DNA from: Hepsetus odoe
Lineage: Eukaryota > Chordata > Actinopteri > Characiformes > Hepsetidae
Direction of reading: 5' to 3'
DNA: 64,000 nucleotides
NCBI GenBank assembly: GCA_017165825.1
Contig: CM029374.1
Coordinates: forward strand, 10,975,589-11,039,588
Shown here piece after piece: positions 38,801 to 48,150 of this stretch. Position numbers and translations under genes: made by a program. The stretch's first letter is position 1. Each line of letters begins with the position of its first letter. Under the pieces are notes generated by a model that had not been told where the DNA came from, searched no databases, and worked only from the letters and a program-made list of their open reading frames with translations.

Positions 38801-41800
38801 TCTGGAAGAACTGTTCAGTAATTACATGCAACATACGAAAAGCGCAAAGAAAGTAAAGAGTTATGAAACACTCTATTCAGACAAAACGTATTTAAATATA
38901 CTTTTTTCCTGCCATTAAAGCACATATAATGCTTTAGTTGAAGCTGTACTCCACACAGTTCATCCAAATTCCTGCCCCCGGTGACACCATTTATCTCTGA
39001 ATACTATCTTAAGACTTCATTAGTTTCTCATACTGACCAGCATGATGGTTCAGCTGTGCAATCCACCACAGATGGAGGCACCATTACTGGGGTCTGTTTC
39101 AAAGATGCAACATGATAGGCTTCTGTGCTAAAAATTCTGCCTAGTGCCACATGTGAGCTTACTCGGCAGAGAGGAGCAGCAGCACGTAACGTCACCACAA
39201 CTAACTGGCCTAATGACCACAGTAAACTCATCAATCGCATATTGCAAATGAGAAACTCTCCACTACTTTTACAGAGTGACACCGGCTAGTTCACTTTCAT
39301 AAGTGGCTTCAACTGATGACTACAAGGTAGTCAATAAGAGCAGTCCTCAATGAAGCATTCAAGCCTGTCTATGAGTCACTGTGGTGGAGTAAATAAAGAA
39401 AAGTAGTTATTAATATTTATATCAAATTTTTTCCAACTGGAGTCAATTTTATTGATGAAAACAGTTAAGCCAGGCACATCAAAGAGGCAACTATGTTGGA
39501 AAGGCCTTTGACTTTAAAATGGCAAAACAACGGTCAGGCCTTCGGCTACAACATACATAGCACTTAAACAAGTAAGTACAGAATTTTTTTTTTGTAATTA
39601 GACTTCTTAAAGTCAATGGCTGTTATAATTGTTAGTAACATCAGACTATTATATTAAAAGACTGTTAAGCAACAGGGGTCAAGCTTTTGCCTTCCTGGTA
39701 AGTGGGCCATGTGAGATGTCCATTAAGTGAGTCATGTTCTTACTCGATACTGCTGCCATTATATAGTTATCCTATTTTATTCTTTGTGCTTTCAAAGTGG
39801 AATGCACAATTAAAAAGCAAGTTTCACAGCAATGGATGTAAATGTATGCAAATATAAAAATAAATAAATAAATAAATAAAAAAAAACAAGCAAAAAAAAA
39901 ACCAAACACATTTAGTGATTTTTATTACTCATTTTATTACTCATCTTCGTAGGTTTCTTTCTTTAAAATGTATAGCGCTTCCTAATTTCTTTAAAGGTTT
40001 TACATTGTGCTGTGTTTTATTTTTCCTGCAAAATTAATAAAGCTTCCCAAGTATATATAGTCAGTTGTGGTTTCATGCTTAGACAGTCCTCTATACTAGA
40101 ACTGTATTCACGTGAATGAGGAGCCACGTCTGAAACTGCACTTTGTTCCGAATCCCTTCTGGGAGCCTCAGTTATGGCTCTGTGTGACAGAAGAGCATTG
40201 CTGTTCTTTAAATGGCTGCAACCCAGGCTAAAGGGCACATGTCTGACAAGCCAGCGGAACGAGGCGCTTACAGCATACATTGAGCCCACGCTAAGGGGAG
40301 ACGTTTAGTGAGACGCAAATAAGAGAACATCATTGTGTGTTTAGGAGGGCTGCCTCAAACACGTTTGCTTCAAGAATTCCCAATAATTAAGATTCAAGGG
40401 CCAAGCTAAGAGTCAAATCCCACCTGTTGTAAAAGGTAACATACTGAGATTCCTCTATCGTTAAACAGAAAGTGCCACCTGAAGGTTCTGCAAATGAACA
40501 CATATTATAAATGCACAAAACAATATCTCTGATACTAAGAGCGCAAATACAAATACTCAATTATAATGCCATGATGTTTTTGATTTCCTAAATTCCCTAA
40601 ATAAAAACTGCACTTCACTATTCTTCAACCTATAATGGAATAAACTATTTCGATCACATGCATTGCAGTCAATTCCAGGCAGGAAATCTGCCAGAAAAAT
40701 ACCTTTTTATTTTTGCTACTTTCATTGTGCTTTTTCATTGTGCATATTACTTCAATTGTTTTATTACTGTGGGGATAAAAGCATGATGCCTTAACTGCAG
40801 TACTATCTATTTTTACAAATGTCATCAGTTGCAGGTCTGCAACCACTAATCAATATAATCAATTATTAAAAAAGGTGCCCACTAATTTAAAAAACAGTTA
40901 GTTGGTCACATAATTACGTAAACATTTAGATCAAATGAGACATTTTCATCACAACGCAAACAGTCAAATCTCACAGTCCAGTTTCTTTGAATTATCAAAC
41001 ATATTTAAATGAGATTCTCAAAAGGTAAAATATCTGTGTGACTGAGCGTTGAGATTCCCATGGCAGCCCTGCTGTTGGGTTGCAGGTGCTCATGGGAGTG
41101 TCTAAGTAAATGTGTTACGTCTGTGCCCTGTTATCGCCTACCAGCAATATTCAGGTATCAAATGGTCACTCCTTCATAGGTTTCTCATATTCTAAATGTC
41201 ATTAGGAAGCTTTTACATTCATGTTTCTTTAAAAAAAAGCTGTAAATATTATAATCGTTTGAATTATGGCAATTGTTGGCAACTGTTTTTTTCTTCTAAT
41301 TCCAACATGAATTACCTTTTTGGTCTGAAATGGCTACAGATTTACCAAGACCTGTTCAAACTTTTTTTTTTTAATGAAACCCTATGTAAACGTAGAGCTG
41401 TATTCAAATGTTTTTGTTTTTTTTTGTCTATTTAAAAACAAACCAACTAGTCATTATAAAATTGCCTGATTAGTTTAATATGGCAGCTGGTGTTTTTAAA
41501 AAAAAAAAAAAAAAAGTTGCATGTATTTCCTCTGAACAATATGAACAGTTTCATTCGTTCCTACTTCCCTAACAGACCGAGGACAGTTATTCACAGGTGC
41601 TCGTCAGAATATTTGGACAATGTCCAGAATGTGCCTGAATAAGTGAGATATATACACACACACACACACACAGCATTGTGCAAAAATTTTAGGCAGGTGT
41701 GAAAAAATGCACTAATTAATGTAAACAAATGTAAACATTTATCAATCAACAAAATGCCATGAATGAACAAAAGAGAAATCTAAATCAAATCAATATTTGG

Positions 41801-43218
41801 TGTGACCACCCTTTGCCTTCAAAACAGCATCAATTCTTCTAGGTACACTTGCACACAGTTTTTGAAGGAACTCGGCTGGTAGGTTGTTCCAAACATCTTG
41901 GAGATCTAACCACAGATGTGGATGTAGGCTTCCTCACATCCTTCTGTCTCTTCTTGTAATCCCAGACACACTCGATGATGTTGAGATCAGGGCTCTGTGG
42001 GGGCCATACCATCACTTCCAGGACTTCTTGTTCTTCTTTATCCTTAAGATAGTTCATTATGACTTTGGCTGTATGTTTTGGGGTCGTTGTCCTGCTGCAG
42101 AATAAATTTGGGGCCAATCATACGCCTCCCTGATGGTATTGCATGATGGATAAGTATCTGCCTGTATTTCTCAGCATTGAGAACACCATTAATCCTGACC
42201 AAATCTCCAACTCCATTTGCAGAAATGCAGCCCCAAATGTTCAAGGAACCTCCACCATGCTCCACTGTTGCCTGCAGAAACTCATTATTGCACCGCTCTC
42301 CAGCCCTTTCGACAAACAAACTGCCTTCTGCTACAGCCAAATATTTCAAATTTTGACTCATCAGTCCAGAACACCTGCTGCCATTTTTCTGCACCCCAGT
42401 TCCTGTGTTTTCATGCATACTTGAGTCGCTTGGCCTCGTTTCCATGCCGGAGGTGTGGCTTTTTGCTGCAACTCCTCCATGAAGACCACTTCTGGCCAGA
42501 CTTCTCCGGACAGTAGAAGGGTCAACCTGGGTCCCACTGGTTTCTGCCAGTTCTGAGCTGATGGCACTGCTGGACATCTTCCGATTTCGAAGGGTAATAA
42601 GCTTGATGTGTCTTTCATCTGCTGCACTAAGTTTCCTTGGCCTACCACTGCATCTACGATCCTCAACTTTGCCTGTACCTTTGTGCTTCTTCAAAAGAGG
42701 TTGAACAGCACATCTTGAAACCCCAGTCTGCTTTGAAATCTTTGTCTGGGAGAGACTTTGCTGATGCAGTATAACTACCTTGTGTCGTGTTGCTGTGCTC
42801 AATCTTGCCATGACATGAAACGGTCTTCCACAACCTCACCTTGGTAGCAGAGTCTGGCTGTTCCTCACCCAGTTTAAAGCCTCCTACATAGCTGTTTCTG
42901 TTTCAGTTTCAGTTAATGACTTTGTTTCAACCTACGTGTGACATTGATGATCATCAGCACCTGTTTGGTAAAACTGGTTGACCATACACCGACGATAATC
43001 CTACAAAATCCCTGACTTTGTGCAAGTGTACCTAGAAGAATTGATGCTGGTTTGAAGGCAAAAGGTAGTAACACCAAATATTGATTTGATTTAGATTTTT
43101 CTTTAATTCGCTCACTTTGCATTTTGTAAATTGATAAAAATAAACAATCTTATTTATATTTCTGAAAGCATTTGTTTACAGCATTTTTTCCACACTCGCC
43201 TAAAACTTTTGCACAGTA

Positions 43219-43268
<50 letters not shown>

Positions 43269-43805
43269 TATATATATATAGCAATTTTACCTTCGTTAAA
43301 ATGCTTCATAGAAAAATTATATATATATATATATACACACCTTTGTTAAATGCTTCATAGAAATTCTAATTTAATTATAGTTTGTAATTTAATTATAGTC
43401 AATACAAACTTTTTTTTTAACAAGACTTTTTTAGACTTTTATTTGTAGTCGATCATCAAAAGCCACTTTTGGAAGTATGATTGGAAAAGTACTATTCCAC
43501 AGAAATGTGGTTTTCTTGTCTTCACAGAAAGCACTAGCATTAAGTAGGCCAAACCGGGAGGCCTGTCTGCAACAAAGATGAGAACATCTGCCAGTTATCT
43601 GGACAGCGTGAACTCTAACCACTGCGGCCGCAATTAACTCCTGTTGCGATTGTCTCATTCGTGGTCTAACAAGAGAAAGAGTGGAAGGAGGGGTGCAGGG
43701 TGGGCAGTACAGACTGCTGGCCACCCGCTGTCGCGTCAGTGATGACATAAGAGAGTTCTCAACAGCCCATGTGACATTCCCCTGAAAGCAGAATAATGAG
43801 TCACA

Positions 43806-43850
<45 letters not shown>

Positions 43851-44991
43851 GATTGTGAGGACTACCTCTGCCAACGCAGCCTGGAAAAAAGGCCACGAGC
43901 CAACAGTCACAGAAACCACCCTTCTGACACATTACATTTCCAAGCTCTAAGCTAGATTTATATTCTGTCATGATGCTACCTGGCTTTGACAAAGTTCACA
44001 AAATTAATAAAATTTTCCATATTTTTACAAAACACACACACACATTAATCTAAGGTCTTACAAACTCTGAAACAGCATGTTTTGACTGAACTACCTATTT
44101 TAAATTCTTCCCTTTAAGGGCCTCAACTGATTGGCCTTAATAGAATAAGCTTGGCCATTTGCACAATATCTAATTTTGCAAGATTCCTTGCATTTTTAGC
44201 TGCCTTAGTCTGCCAAGGCAGACTGACAGCCAAGTAAGCACTTTACATGAGGTCTGAATGACAGCGACGGCAGGAATGAACAAGCAGCCAATGAAGGCCC
44301 AAAGACCAACTCATGACCCAATGTCTTAATGCATAACTTTCATTACACTGAAGCTTGTATCATGGAGCCTGAGGCTTGGAGGTGGAGAGCATCAAGCAGG
44401 CTCAGGATGCAGCCTTGGTTGTCAGGGTACCCTAATAATCCCCAGTGCACCACCAAATACAGTCCATACAACAGAGAGGAGAGAATGTCCCATGGCGCTG
44501 CCAAAAACGAGTCTCTAATACGGAAAAAAGAAAACGGAGATCATAATAATCCCAGTTAAACACTCTGTCAAACCCCCTCCCCCAGCCTACTCCTTCTCTG
44601 CAAGTCACACGGCCAAATATCCAAACATATTAGTCCCAGACAATCAGCTGACAGCAGCTTTCCTGCCCAAAACACAGGCCTCCTTTCCCGCAGGCACTGC
44701 TAACTCTGTGCATGAGGACAGGGGTGTGTGGCAGCTAGCACAGGGCTGATCGCAGCACTGCACTCACAAACAGCAACCATCTTTAGCTGGACAGAAGAGC
44801 AGAGCAGAGCAGAGCAGAGCAGAAAGAGACAGACAGACAGACAGACAGACAGCAAGAGAGCCATAAATAGAGAACAAGGCAGAAGCAGAGAGGTGATGGG
44901 AGAAAAAAAAAATGCAGATGACAGCCAGAAATAAAGCAAAGGGGGCGGGAGGAGGGAGTGAAGGAAAGAGTGTGAAAGGGAGCTAGCAAGT

Positions 44992-45023
<32 letters not shown>

Positions 45024-47795
45024 GAGAGTGAGAAAGAGAGAGCGAAGAAACAAATGCACTCACAGCTCTGTCCATGTCAGCCGCGAAACCTGGGTTGCTT
45101 CCAAACACAGGGTAGCCGAGAAGGCACGGTGAGCTGCATGGAGTGTGTGTGCATGCCTCGATTACAAATAAAACCCTGTCGGGCTGCGTGCCAAAATCTC
45201 CTACAAATGCAGAAAGAACGCGCCACTAACAAATCTTTACATCAGCAGCCCACTTACCCACGAGCACACACACTCTCTGCATGTCTCTCTCCTTCTGCCA
45301 CTCCTCCCTCTCCCCTTCATCCCCCTGTCTCCCTCTCCCTCTCTCTCTCAAACATTCACTTCCAGTTAAACTTACCCTTCATGCACCCCACCCCTCTGTT
45401 AGCTCCCATGGTCTGAACCAACACCCCCTCCTCCAAAAAACAAGTGGTTCATCACTGGGTTGAATAATGAGACAATATTTACTGCAATCAGGATAAATCT
45501 ATGATTCACAACGTGTTTCACAATTTATCGTGCCTATATCTTTTACAGTCTACTCTTTTGAAAAAGAAGAATTTTTTTTCGTCTCCATTTTTTCTGGTCC
45601 TTTGCATCTTCCACCTTCAAGTCCTCTTGCAGCATCCATAAACCTATCCTCTTTGGCCTTCCTCTTCTCTTGCTCCATCCTCAACATCCTTCCTAACTCT
45701 GGCTCCTCCAGCTCCGCCTCTTGTCTTTTTCGTCAGCACCACAGTCTCCAAGCTATAACATGGCTGGTTTAACTACCATCCTGTAAACCTTTCCTTTCAC
45801 TCTTGCTGGTATCCGTCAGTCACAGATACCCATTGCTGTTGACCCTAAGGATTTTAACTCCTGCACCTTCACCCCCTCTGCTCCCTGCATCCTAACCATT
45901 CCACGGCCCTCACTTTTATTCACATTCCTCTATTCTGCCTTAGTCATACTGAGTTTCATTACTCTTTTGCTCTAGAGTACATCTCCACCTCTCCAGGGTC
46001 TCCTCAATATGCTCCCTACTCTCGTTACAAATCATGTCATCTGCAAACAGCAAAGTGCACAGGGATTCCGGTCTAATCTCATCTGTCAATCTGTTCATCA
46101 TCATTGCAAACAAAAAAGTGCTCAGCACTGATATTTGACGTAATCCCACCTCTACTTAAAATGCATCAGTCACTCCTACTACAATCCTCACTACTGTAAC
46201 ACTGCCCTCATACATATCCTGTACTACTTGGATATACTTCGCTGCCACACCTCATACAAAACCGCACCTCCTCACAGCATCTGTAGTTCTCTTTCTTGGT
46301 AGAAACCATACTGCTGTCCAATAATCATGACTTTTCTCTTTTCTTAACCTAACTACTCTTTCATAGTCATTTCATGGTATCATGAAATTACATTTATTAA
46401 ACCAGCCACCTCTAACCCATTTCTCAGTAGGTATTCTTGAACTTTAAATATAGTTTTTTTTTACCTACATGTGAACTGCTAGTTTTAATTAACCATCTTC
46501 CTACAAAAGTTAAAGGTAAAATAATAAATCCTATTTTAAATGTAACATGATCTGGCATTCGAAGAGATTACCATGATGATCAGATTGTTGTTAAAATACT
46601 AACAAGTTGAGCATTTAGACCATCTTAAAGATCCAGTAAAATGAGATGTGATTATACAACTGAGTCAACCAAATTTCCTCGTTAGGATTATTTAATAACA
46701 TGCATCTTCAGTCATCCTGGCCACATTGTCCAAACGTTTGTCAACATCTGTTTACCCAGCAGCATTTCTGAAAACAAGGAGTAATGAAGGAGTTTTACCT
46801 TTACTGCATCAACCTCTGCTCATCTGGAACAGCTTTACATTAGATGTCACATTAGACATCATTAGATGGAACACTGCTGTATAAAAGGTTTGATTGCAAC
46901 GTTTTCACGTTTTCATTTTAGGATTTTAAGTAGTTTGTGTGTATTCACCATAGGGCCTACCTTCATTTAGCTGGATTGACTAATGATAAGAGGTATTTGT
47001 ATAACTTTGTACATGATGTGCATGTGGAGATTATTTCTTTATTACATTACAATCAAGATCTGTTCTGGGAGTCCATACTTGCCAGTGCAAGGTGTGTGTG
47101 CTGGCCCATTTCAAAGCTCCCATCAATGGCCTACAGAACAGGAAGGGCTGCAGAAGACATTTTGACCTCTTAAGGAGAGCTCATTTTACATGGATGTCCA
47201 ATATATACATATATATAAATATATACATATATCACTCACACACACACTTTGAACAGCTTTATGTAGATTGATCATAGAAATAAATCATTAAAAACCCTTG
47301 AGAGTTAGAAAAGACATGACCTTCAAATATCAATAATATGGAATTGTCATAATTAATATTAGCTCAAATCTAATTATTAGAAAAAAGGAAAAAAAAAAAC
47401 TCGAGATCATCCAGATATTGACCAACGGTTCAGTTTAGCCTGCTAGTACTAGGAGTTAAAAAAATAAATAAATAAAAGAAAATAAATAAGAGAGAGCAAA
47501 CAGCGATCATGAGCCCATCCTCGCCTGCGTGCTGCGCACTGACCTGCTCGCGGATGTGGAGGTTTTGTAAATAATCCGTTAACGGGAAGTTGTAGTTTTC
47601 ATCCTTGTCCTCCCGCAGGCCTGAGAGGCGCAGTCTCTCCTCGCTCCCTGAGAAAATCACAGCTTTTAGAAGCGTGTTCGGCTGTAAAAGTGGCAATGAT
47701 AAAAGCTCTGGATCCCTTCACTCACTGTCTGAACTCCTCACTGGAGATGAGAGGAGCGAAAGTGCGGGGCGGTCACCTGGGAAACAGTCCGCCAT
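15632..47795 (-). CDS. ccdc9b: Coiled-coil domain-containing protein 9B (ccdc9b), 14 coding exons
   Basis: The joined model has coding exons at 47777-47795, 47544-47647, 38506-38613, 36957-37061, 36530-36673, 31209-31358, 23880-24064, 21527-21576, 21321-21365, 20886-20982, 20174-20207, 19346-19979, 17874-17956 and 15632-15658 (all minus). Every junction keeps frame, giving 1785 nt, or 594 residues. Family features in order: a basic/acidic coiled coil (about 51-90, with KDAELDKKIEALRKKNEALM), a GKRVVSE segment (about 161), the CCDC9-family block EYLRWKREREEIDRERVARH through QWRRAWDMDK (about 234-266), GKDRLTGRARRWDTK (about 325-340), and a long acidic, probably disordered C-terminal region. 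As I recall, the paralogue CCDC9 is described as RNA-binding and a probable exon-junction-complex component. The function of CCDC9B is not established. A KKVRF motif at about 414-418 fits PP1 docking. Its neighbours inafm2 and phgr1 match the human 15q15 block. Identity is firm; the first and last exons are less so. Confidence 0.9.
16245..16425 (-). mobile_element. SINE copy (hexamer-tail family), degraded
   Basis: Lies in the last ccdc9b intron. It has gtcattgtgaatacaggg, the catctaacccatacacca block and cagggcaacctactgg. The head and the tail are incomplete. Confidence 0.7.
17874..17956 (-). CDS. ccdc9b: ccdc9b coding exon 13
   Basis: Acceptor ctcctacag and donor gtaaga. Encodes EELIDSSLSVLSLESGEPLP, then DLSTSTDK. 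It is in frame with exon 12 and leaves phase 0. Confidence 0.75.
19346..19979 (-). CDS. ccdc9b: ccdc9b coding exon 12 (large disordered region)
   Basis: Acceptor aatctgcag and donor gtagga. Encodes 211 residues plus one base, starting ACPDTSLEEFLEELDALCEP. The region is rich in Glu, Ser and Thr. It contains KKVRFSED (DNA 19758-19781), a match to the RVxF-type PP1-docking pattern. Confidence 0.88.
20174..20207 (-). CDS. ccdc9b: ccdc9b coding exon 11 (34 nt)
   Basis: Acceptor ttttttcag and donor gttagt. Completes Arg, then WDTKVEEEQLQ. The (R)RWD.K.(E) motif is conserved in the family. Confidence 0.85.
20381..20541 (-). mobile_element. SINE copy, head-side half (hexamer-tail family)
   Basis: Lies in ccdc9b intron 10. 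The head half is well preserved: aaccactaggccatcactac, the B-box-like ggattcaaaaccc, and cagctattgaaagcgccc. The tail side is missing. Confidence 0.8.
20886..20982 (-). CDS. ccdc9b: ccdc9b coding exon 10
   Basis: Acceptor tgttgaag and donor gtgaga. Encodes NSVRQRDKRGKNVPVV, then GSKAKGKDRLTGRAR, a conserved basic patch. It ends with AG of a split Arg codon. Confidence 0.88.
21040..21062. repeat. (AT)n microsatellite
   Basis: Alternating AT tract in ccdc9b intron 9. Confidence 0.9.
21321..21365 (-). CDS. ccdc9b: ccdc9b coding exon 9 (45 nt)
   Basis: Acceptor cattaacag and donor gtgaat. Encodes GSRRGHLRSSTGESR. GSRRG also occurs at this place in the mammalian protein as I recall it. Confidence 0.85.
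21527..21576 (-). CDS. ccdc9b: ccdc9b coding exon 8 (50 nt)
   Basis: Acceptor ctctttgcag and donor gtgaga. Encodes FSEKVQGAAERGAQNR between split codons. The phase matches both neighbours. Confidence 0.85.
22375..22407. repeat. (CA)n microsatellite
   Basis: About 16 CA units in ccdc9b intron 7. The rest of that intron (21577-23879) has no recognised element. Confidence 0.95.
23880..24064 (-). CDS. ccdc9b: ccdc9b coding exon 7 (CCDC9 signature block)
   Basis: Acceptor tgttttcag and donor gtaagg. Starts QTEVPEALRH and contains EYLRWKREREEIDRERVARH and QWRRAWDMDKPE. This is the block most similar to CCDC9. It ends two bases into a codon that exon 8 completes as ATG. Confidence 0.92.
24117..24322 (-). 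mobile_element. tRNA-headed SINE copy (hexamer-tail family)
   Basis: Starts 53 bp upstream (in gene sense) of ccdc9b exon 7. Blocks agtgaaagtgacaaccctcg, acgtgcagcagggggcagct and ccaccgctgcccc are present. It has a small deletion between gcagtgact and cctcagg. Confidence 0.88.
24323..25456. other. ccdc9b: Part of ccdc9b intron 6
   Basis: Holds a (CA)n run at about 24595-24614 and A-rich tracts near 24955-24988. No exon or mobile element was recognised. Confidence 0.5.
25457..25694 (-). mobile_element. tRNA-headed SINE copy (hexamer-tail family)
   Basis: Nearly full length, from gaaagtgaaagtgactgtca to caccactgccc. Flanked by A-rich DNA, with only a short run of A on both sides and no long target duplication. 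Confidence 0.85.
26493..26760 (-). mobile_element. tRNA-headed SINE copy (hexamer-tail family)
   Basis: Full length, from the doubled gaaagtgaaagtgaag tail to aagccaccactgcccc. It carries a small internal duplication of 'gtacctcag/atacctcag'. Confidence 0.88.
27301..27545 (+). mobile_element. tRNA-headed SINE copy (hexamer-tail family), plus orientation
   Basis: The clearest copy in sense orientation. It begins ggggcagcagggcctagtgg (A-box-like), has gtgggttcgattccc (B-box-like) at about 27354-27368, then the body, and ends gtcacttttt. It is the only copy inside ccdc9b opposite to the gene. Confidence 0.9.
27546..31208. other. ccdc9b: Rest of ccdc9b intron 6
   Basis: No exon recognised. Contains a poly-A tract at 29809-29838 and an A-rich run near 30283-30297. 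The less AT-rich block at about 29420-29800 has no known repeat and might be conserved non-coding DNA. Confidence 0.45.
31209..31358 (-). CDS. ccdc9b: ccdc9b coding exon 6
   Basis: Acceptor tcactacag and donor gtaaag. Encodes 50 residues in phase 0, starting GKRVVSERVDRRSPSS. It resembles the GKR(I/V)VSE segment of the mammalian protein. Confidence 0.88.
32400..32988 (+). pseudogene. Mariner/Tc1-type transposase, 5' and central part
   Basis: Open frames carry FSDECHASLDGPDGW, GSGGVMFWAG and, in another frame, FMHDNAPPHAARNT, which correspond to the catalytic core. The remaining C-terminal part (WPPSSPDLSPFENLWSILK) lies at 35381-35437, after the LINE. A stop follows that block, so the gene is dead apart from the insertion. 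Confidence 0.85.
32989..35378 (+). mobile_element. 5'-truncated L2-like non-LTR retrotransposon
   Basis: Inserted into the transposase gene: the interrupted frame continues from gaaacgcatgg (left) to tgtggccccc (right). Encodes a reverse transcriptase in broken frames: FIDYSSAFNTIIPQHL, LSTGAPQGC and KFADDTTVVGL at about 34111-34420, then a C-terminal part to about 35048. The 3' end is aatgacaataaaatcctact plus a (ACTTG)n tail. Target duplication is at most 2-3 bp. Confidence 0.88.
33581..33780 (-). mobile_element. SINE copy inserted in the L2-like LINE
   Basis: It interrupts the LINE coding sequence between ccagacaa and caatattcaaggtcg, which otherwise read on as one frame. It has the agtgaaagtgaaagtgacaa tail and the accgctgccc head. 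The only possible target duplication is 'caa'. Confidence 0.9.
36530..36673 (-). CDS. ccdc9b: ccdc9b coding exon 5, GC donor
   Basis: Acceptor ctggtgcag. Encodes 48 residues in phase 0 (EKRVVTKKGSGGASPKG to TTPANTK). The donor is AAG|GCAAGC, the usual form of a functional GC donor. Reading on to the next GT (near 36471) would run into a stop first. Confidence 0.85.
36957..37061 (-). CDS. ccdc9b: ccdc9b coding exon 4
   Basis: Acceptor gtgccttag and donor gtcagt. Encodes 35 residues beginning EVEEDKKRAEQEGMA and ending DDLTITINSSTT. It continues the coiled coil seen in the family. Confidence 0.9.
38041..38262 (+). mobile_element. 5'-truncated L2-like LINE, 3' end only
   Basis: In ccdc9b intron 3. 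Same family as the 58355-61745 element: it has aacccccaagggggttgggt, agtgctttggggcaactttg, aaggcgctatacaagaataa and a (ATTGA)n tail. Only the last 220 bp of the element is present. Confidence 0.85.
38506..38613 (-). CDS. ccdc9b: ccdc9b coding exon 3 (coiled coil)
   Basis: Acceptor ttctacag and donor gtaaaa. Encodes 36 residues in phase 0, including KDAELDKKIEALRKKNEALM and KRYQ. This is the most conserved N-terminal block shared with CCDC9. Confidence 0.92.
38641..41670. other. ccdc9b: Part of ccdc9b intron 2, no exon seen
   Basis: AT-rich, with A/T tracts near 39856-39902 and 41500-41515. No named element recognised. Confidence 0.5.
41671..43223 (-). mobile_element. Tc1-like transposon with both terminal repeats
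   Basis: The left terminal repeat 41671-41710 and right terminal repeat 43181-43223 are inverted and similar (gtgcaaaaattttaggca versus gtgcaaaagttttaggcg). The transposase is on the minus strand. The right end passes directly into a (TA)n tract and the left end abuts a (CA)n tract. Confidence 0.88.
41839..42811 (-). pseudogene. Tc1 transposase, frameshifted
   Basis: The ATG at 42811 starts MARLSTATRHKVVILHQQ, with an N-terminal helix-turn-helix region and the GRPRKLS linker. A central segment (42361-42500) is shifted into another frame. A second shift near 42070-42110, at the DNDPK block, separates the last part (WPPQSPDLNIIECVWDYKKR). A full-length Tc1 transposase would be about 340 residues, so this copy is inactive by sequence. 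Confidence 0.88.
43208..43281. repeat. (TA)n microsatellite
   Basis: Long TA tract. It is followed by two similar segments (ttcgttaaaatgcttcatag at about 43291 and tttgttaaatgcttcatag at about 43342) separated by a second TA tract, which indicates a local tandem duplication. Confidence 0.9.
43809..43847. repeat. (CA)n microsatellite
   Basis: About 19 CA units in ccdc9b intron 2. Confidence 0.95.
44794..45045. repeat. Purine-rich compound microsatellite
   Basis: (AGCAG)n at about 44797-44822, (AGAC)n at about 44829-44852, then (GA)n-rich DNA to 45045. The polar or hydrophobic open frames here are by-products. Confidence 0.9.
45064..45075 (-). CDS. ccdc9b: Possible alternative first coding exon of ccdc9b (MDRA)
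   Basis: Reads ATG GAC AGA GCT followed by a strong donor gtgagt. The phase is 0 and would join in frame to exon 3 (SPTDMM...), bypassing exons 1-2. It sits in intron 2, in a less AT-rich stretch, next to a purine-rich microsatellite. This is support by signals only, with no conservation check. Confidence 0.3.
45595..46265 (-). pseudogene. RTE-like LINE fragment (reverse transcriptase C-terminal part)
   Basis: Minus-strand reading shows a reverse-transcriptase block near TFLFAMMMNRLTDEI and LLFADDMICNESREHIEE (46149-45980). This is followed by fragments in other frames typical of this class (RIPARVKGKVYRMVVKPAM, about 45830-45770). It is heavily frameshifted and has no element ends. Confidence 0.75.
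46266..47540. other. ccdc9b: Rest of ccdc9b intron 2
   Basis: No exon or named element. A short TA/CA-rich run lies at about 47200-47246. Confidence 0.5.
47544..47647 (-). CDS. ccdc9b: ccdc9b coding exon 2
   Basis: Acceptor ttttctcag and donor gtcagt. Encodes SEERLRLSGLREDKDENYNF, then PLTDYLQNLHIREQ. It ends in phase 0. I do not recognise the segment from CCDC9, but its composition is protein-like and the phase matches exon 3. Confidence 0.75.
47777..47795 (-). CDS. ccdc9b: ccdc9b coding exon 1 (start MADCFPG)
   Basis: ATG in good context (ccgATGG) with 19 coding bases, then donor gtgacc. It is followed by a 129-bp intron and lies in a CpG-rich block, as expected for a promoter-proximal exon. 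The split Gly codon joins exactly to exon 2. Confidence 0.75.
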
Positions 47796-48150
47796 CGGGA
47801 CCCTGAGTGTTGGGGACCGTAGTAACGCAATAAAACAGCTCTTATTTTGAACTTTGGGCAGAAATTAGTGAAGCTGACACACAGAATCACCCCTTTATTT
47901 AGACTGTTCGTCTGAGCCGCGGGGAGAGAGGTTCCTGTAACGTGAGACTCCCTCGCGCCTCATCTCCAGGTCAGCGGTTTTATTTGGGCGCGTTCACGCG
48001 CGGGTTCACGGGGAACCAAGGCCGCGTCTCAAATCTCACACGGCCGGGACCCGTCCCAATAAAAACACACTCCCCCTCAAAGGCAAGGGCAATGATCCCC
48101 ATTAGACTTTCAGTGCTGGCGTCTAAAAAAAAATTCTAGCACATACGGGG
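47796..48150 (-). promoter_or_regulatory. ccdc9b: CpG-rich probable promoter region of ccdc9b
   Basis: Clearly higher in C+G and CpG than the surroundings (for example gggcgcgttcacgcgcgggt). It lies directly upstream of the exon 1 ATG. No TATA box was seen. Confidence 0.5.

Noticed and set aside
41671..43223. Active Tc1 transposon
   Set aside because: The transposase has at least two frameshifts and the two terminal repeats have diverged.
44700..45059. Leu/Ser-rich hydrophobic minus-strand open frame
   Set aside because: Produced by the purine-rich AGAC/GA microsatellite; not a membrane protein.
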